Below, in pieces: positions 61,401 to 64,000 of a DNA stretch of 64,000 nucleotides. Source of the DNA: Plantago ovata. Lineage: Eukaryota; Streptophyta; Magnoliopsida; Lamiales; Plantaginaceae. Numbering within the stretch: position 1 is the first letter of the stretch; each line of letters begins with the position of its first letter. The position numbers and the translations under genes are program-made. Where the stretch lies: positions 11,311,908 through 11,375,907 of the forward strand of contig CM051457.1 of NCBI GenBank assembly GCA_028274465.1, in the 5' to 3' direction. The notes under the pieces were generated by a model. It did not search any database, was not told the DNA's origin, and saw only the letters and a list, made by a program, of their open reading frames with translations.

Positions 61401-61629
61401 AATGTGACAGTTAACTTCTACTCTTTTACTGTGTTAATTAGTAAGTTTGTATCTTTTATGGTCTTGCAGTTTCACTGTGCCTTGTGATCTGAGTTTAGAA
61501 GGAAGCAATGAACCATGGGCAAAGTCATTTCTGGCAAACATGCAAGAAAAGTTGAGTAAATGCAATCATGTTTGGGAGTCTTTACATATGGAGGTTAGTA
61601 GCCGCTATGCACAAGCAATTGCATTATGA
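58467..61629 (+). CDS. Conserved unknown protein resembling DUF4504 (C1orf74/UPF0739)
   Basis: Seven exons (58467-58566, 58780-58889, 59625-59774, 59849-60072, 60314-60424, 60772-60816, 61470-61629), all GT-AG and in phase, give 299 residues. Notable blocks are DILALCTGMRPVVMVDYGG, VMVIDDMVYLIHIREL, WLLGYPVVYLFGI and a C-terminal SFTVPCDLSLEG. The ALCTGxRP..xxDYG and GYPVxY patterns recall the uncharacterised C1orf74/UPF0739 (DUF4504) family found in animals and plants. That assignment is from memory of the family. No signal peptide or membrane helix is visible. The function is unknown. Confidence 0.8.
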
Positions 61630-62074
61630 TTGTGTGTAAACATGGATTGCGAGGCAATTTCTTTGCTATGCTCCAGAACCACTTCGACCATTACCTGGTA
61701 GAATGCTAAAAATTATAAGACTTTTATTTCACCACCTTTATGTATTTTGGTAGGGATGATGGGAAAGTGGTATTTTCTGGATAATATGAAAAAAAATTGT
61801 ACATTGTTGTGCAAAACTCAATAGAGAAAAAAAGTGCAAAAGACTTTGTCCCTGAATTTGTATGAGAAACTACAACACAGCTTTATTTGTATTTTGTACC
61901 TTTGCTTCAAGGTTTTCTTCTTCACTCTATGTAAAATAGAGAAACTGTAAACATTTAATCGAGAATTCATAAAATCATCCAAACTAAAGCAATACTGGTT
62001 CAGGTGAAAAGGAAAGAAAACAAACTTGAAGCAGGTATTAAAAGATGAAAAACACTGGCAGCAGCTGTGTTCTT
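61630..62074. other. Convergent 3' spacer
   Basis: 3' flanks of the DUF4504-like and fructokinase genes. Nothing else is recognised. Confidence 0.5.
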
Positions 62075-62978
62075 CTACATAGCTCCATTAAGGACTGCAA
62101 GTACTTCAGTGTGTGTAGGAAGAGCTGGAATGGCACCCTTCTTAGTAGTGGTAATGGCTCCGCATGCACATGCATATTTTAGCACTTCCTTCAGTCTTGC
62201 CTCATCCTGCAGATTTATCATATAGATTAGGAATATCAGAAGTTTGAAGTAATTTAGGGAGCTTTTTTTTTTTTTTTTTTTGTTGAGGAATAGAAAGAAT
62301 ATCATACAACTTGATGAAAATTACCTCAATAATGGCATGGTCGTCGACTATCTTGCAAAGTAGAGCTCCAACAAAGGAGTCACCTGCTCCGGTTGTGTCG
62401 ACTGCCTTAACATGATAGGCATCTACAGCTCCCTGGAAATACTGCACCAAAGTGTAGAAAGTTATCAGCAAGTGTCTTTTGATTCCAGGATTATGAGGGG
62501 TAAGTCGTAGAGTTTGTATGTCATAATTGTCCACGTCACTTGAGAAATGAGTGTGAACGGATTGTTTCATGTCATGTCATGTCATGTGGCTCATTTCCAG
62601 GTACTACAACGCAGCATTTGAAACGTGATAGGTTTAAAGAATCACCTTAGTGTAATATCTACAGCCTTTCTCACCAAGTGTGACCAAAAGAAGCTTGAGG
62701 TTGTCGTGCCACAAGGACATGGCAGACTCATCGTCAATCTTTTCGCTCCCTGTGAGGAATTCGAGCTCAACATCGCTCACCTTGATCACATCAGCCTTCT
62801 CCCATATGCTCATTATCTGCTCCTTAGCCTCCTCAGCTGATGGCCAAAGTGGCAGCCGGAGGTTGGGGTCGTAGGAGAGTAGAGCCCCGGCATCTCTGGC
62901 CACTTCCATAGCTTTCAAATGTGCTGATCTGCAAGGCTCCACGATCAAGCTGATTGATCCATAATGGAACACTTTTGC
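62075..62978 (-). CDS. Fructokinase, 3' part (pfkB family; continues beyond window)
   Basis: Three terminal exons (62978-62646, 62441-62325, 62206-62075) encode the last 193 residues of a ribokinase/pfkB sugar kinase. [27 protein letters not shown] and [15 protein letters not shown] are plant fructokinase blocks. The pfkB signature [12 protein letters not shown] holds the catalytic Asp and the anion-hole glycines. The C-terminus ends [12 protein letters not shown]. It would phosphorylate fructose with ATP in the cytosol, feeding hexose into metabolism. Upstream exons are not found up to 64000, so the intron before 62978 is at least 1 kb and the start lies outside the window. Confidence 0.92.
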
Positions 62979-64000
62979 CTGTAACCACATGTTTTAATCT
63001 TGTCAATAAATTTGGTCTCGTTTTTTCTTTCAAACACCAGTGAATCAGTGAGAAAATAGCAAACATCTCGTTTCTGATCCACAGCACGTTATGGTACATA
63101 AACGGAAAGAAGAAATGGGCCTATTTGATTCTTCTGAAGAAATGAGTTCTAGAAAGTTTGTTTTATATTCCATTTATATATTTACATATGTTACATATAT
63201 CGTCTTCTCTATACTTATTTGGCAAAATTTGAAATACATGTAGATTAAAAAAAATCCACTTTATTTCTATACTTTATACACTACTGTAATTTTAATCCAT
63301 GTGTTCCATGATCATATGTGACATTTGTTATCGGATAATTATCTTTTATAAGTTGTCATGTTCATGTCTGTCTATGTGGATAATGATGATGTTGTAGCGT
63401 GTAGGAGCATTGATTCAGCTTGACGAACGTAACAAAGGCCCTGTCCTTATTGGATCCGAGGTGGATTAGTGGTCTAATATCTATTAATTCTAATACTAGT
63501 AGTATAGCTAATAATGACCCCACTGGCCACTTAGATTCGCCTAATTATTTTAGGATCATAAATGGGAGTATAACCTTTCACTTTCACTACCAGCAATTCA
63601 AAACTTAGATTCTCCAACAAGTTAATCGCTAGAAGAAATCATGATGTGATTGTTTGCTTTCATTTCAAGCGATTTTTACCTTCAACTTTACTCATCTGTT
63701 TTTCTTCTATAGATTTTATATGTATTTCATTTTCGTTCGTACAGATTCAAAAACACAGATAAATACTTCACTAGATTAAAATGTACTGTATATATAAATA
63801 GACTAGCTAGAAACTTTGTTAGGGGCATGGGGCCAACCTTTTTCATAAACAACAATTTTTTTTAAAATTACATCGGTAAATGAAATGAAATGAAATCAAG
63901 TATCTAATATACTTCCTCCGTTTCATTAGTTACTTCCTAAGGGGACTATTCATCGCGACCTTTGACCACGTATAACTTTTAAATTAAACTGTATCAATAT
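62979..64000 (-). other. Fructokinase intron, with MITE end at the right edge
   Basis: AT-rich, non-coding in both directions. At 63914-63960 the phrase 'cttcctccgtttcattag' resembles the end of a Stowaway-type MITE that would continue beyond the window. Confidence 0.5.

Overview
The window is nuclear DNA from a flowering plant, most likely a eudicot. The evidence is GT-AG introns that break plant-type genes (Dof factor, group I bZIP, DIVARICATA-like MYB, nepenthesin-type aspartic protease, SKIP16-type F-box protein, polyubiquitin with a leader intron), AT-rich spacers, and many plant-style MITEs, SINE copies and RNase H-like retroelement remnants. The species cannot be named from this alone. 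An asterid is a weak guess.

Layout, left to right: the 5' part of an FPA-like RNA-binding protein gene (minus, cut by the left edge); a divergent seven-exon gene for an ERV/PDI-like membrane protein that lacks a thioredoxin domain; an aspartic protease (minus); a tRNA-derived SINE; SKIP16-like F-box protein; group I bZIP factor; an 18-exon ETF:ubiquinone oxidoreductase gene (minus) with an apparent 1-bp frameshift in exon 7; a MITE that carries a nested Mutator-like element packed with a palindromic minisatellite; a DIV-type MYB (minus); a small unrecognised gene; a GDSL esterase-like gene (minus) without the catalytic serine.

From about 31 to 42 kb there are no recognisable protein genes. 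This part holds several 3-bp-TSD MITEs, RNase H-like fragments and a tandem segmental duplication of about 3.5-3.8 kb, in which one copy preserves the empty site of a MITE found in the other. Then come a Dof gene, a four-copy satellite of 157-163 bp flanked by a direct repeat, a decayed F-box gene, an intronless LRR protein gene, an RNase H-like remnant carrying a hAT-type element with a perfect 8-bp TSD, nested TA-flanked MITEs, a six-unit polyubiquitin gene with a heat-shock element upstream, an RNase H-like remnant interrupted by a SINE, a seven-exon conserved gene resembling DUF4504/C1orf74, and the 3' half of a fructokinase gene (minus, running off the right edge).

The genes are independent housekeeping or regulatory loci, with no operon-like or biosynthetic cluster logic. 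The unusual content is in protein active-site changes (GDSL Ser to Gly, aspartic protease DTG to DGG, ERV-like protein without thioredoxin), the ETF-QO frameshift, and well-preserved transposon insertion footprints. Exon joins were worked out by hand from splice signals, reading phase and family resemblance. No alignment or transcript data were available.
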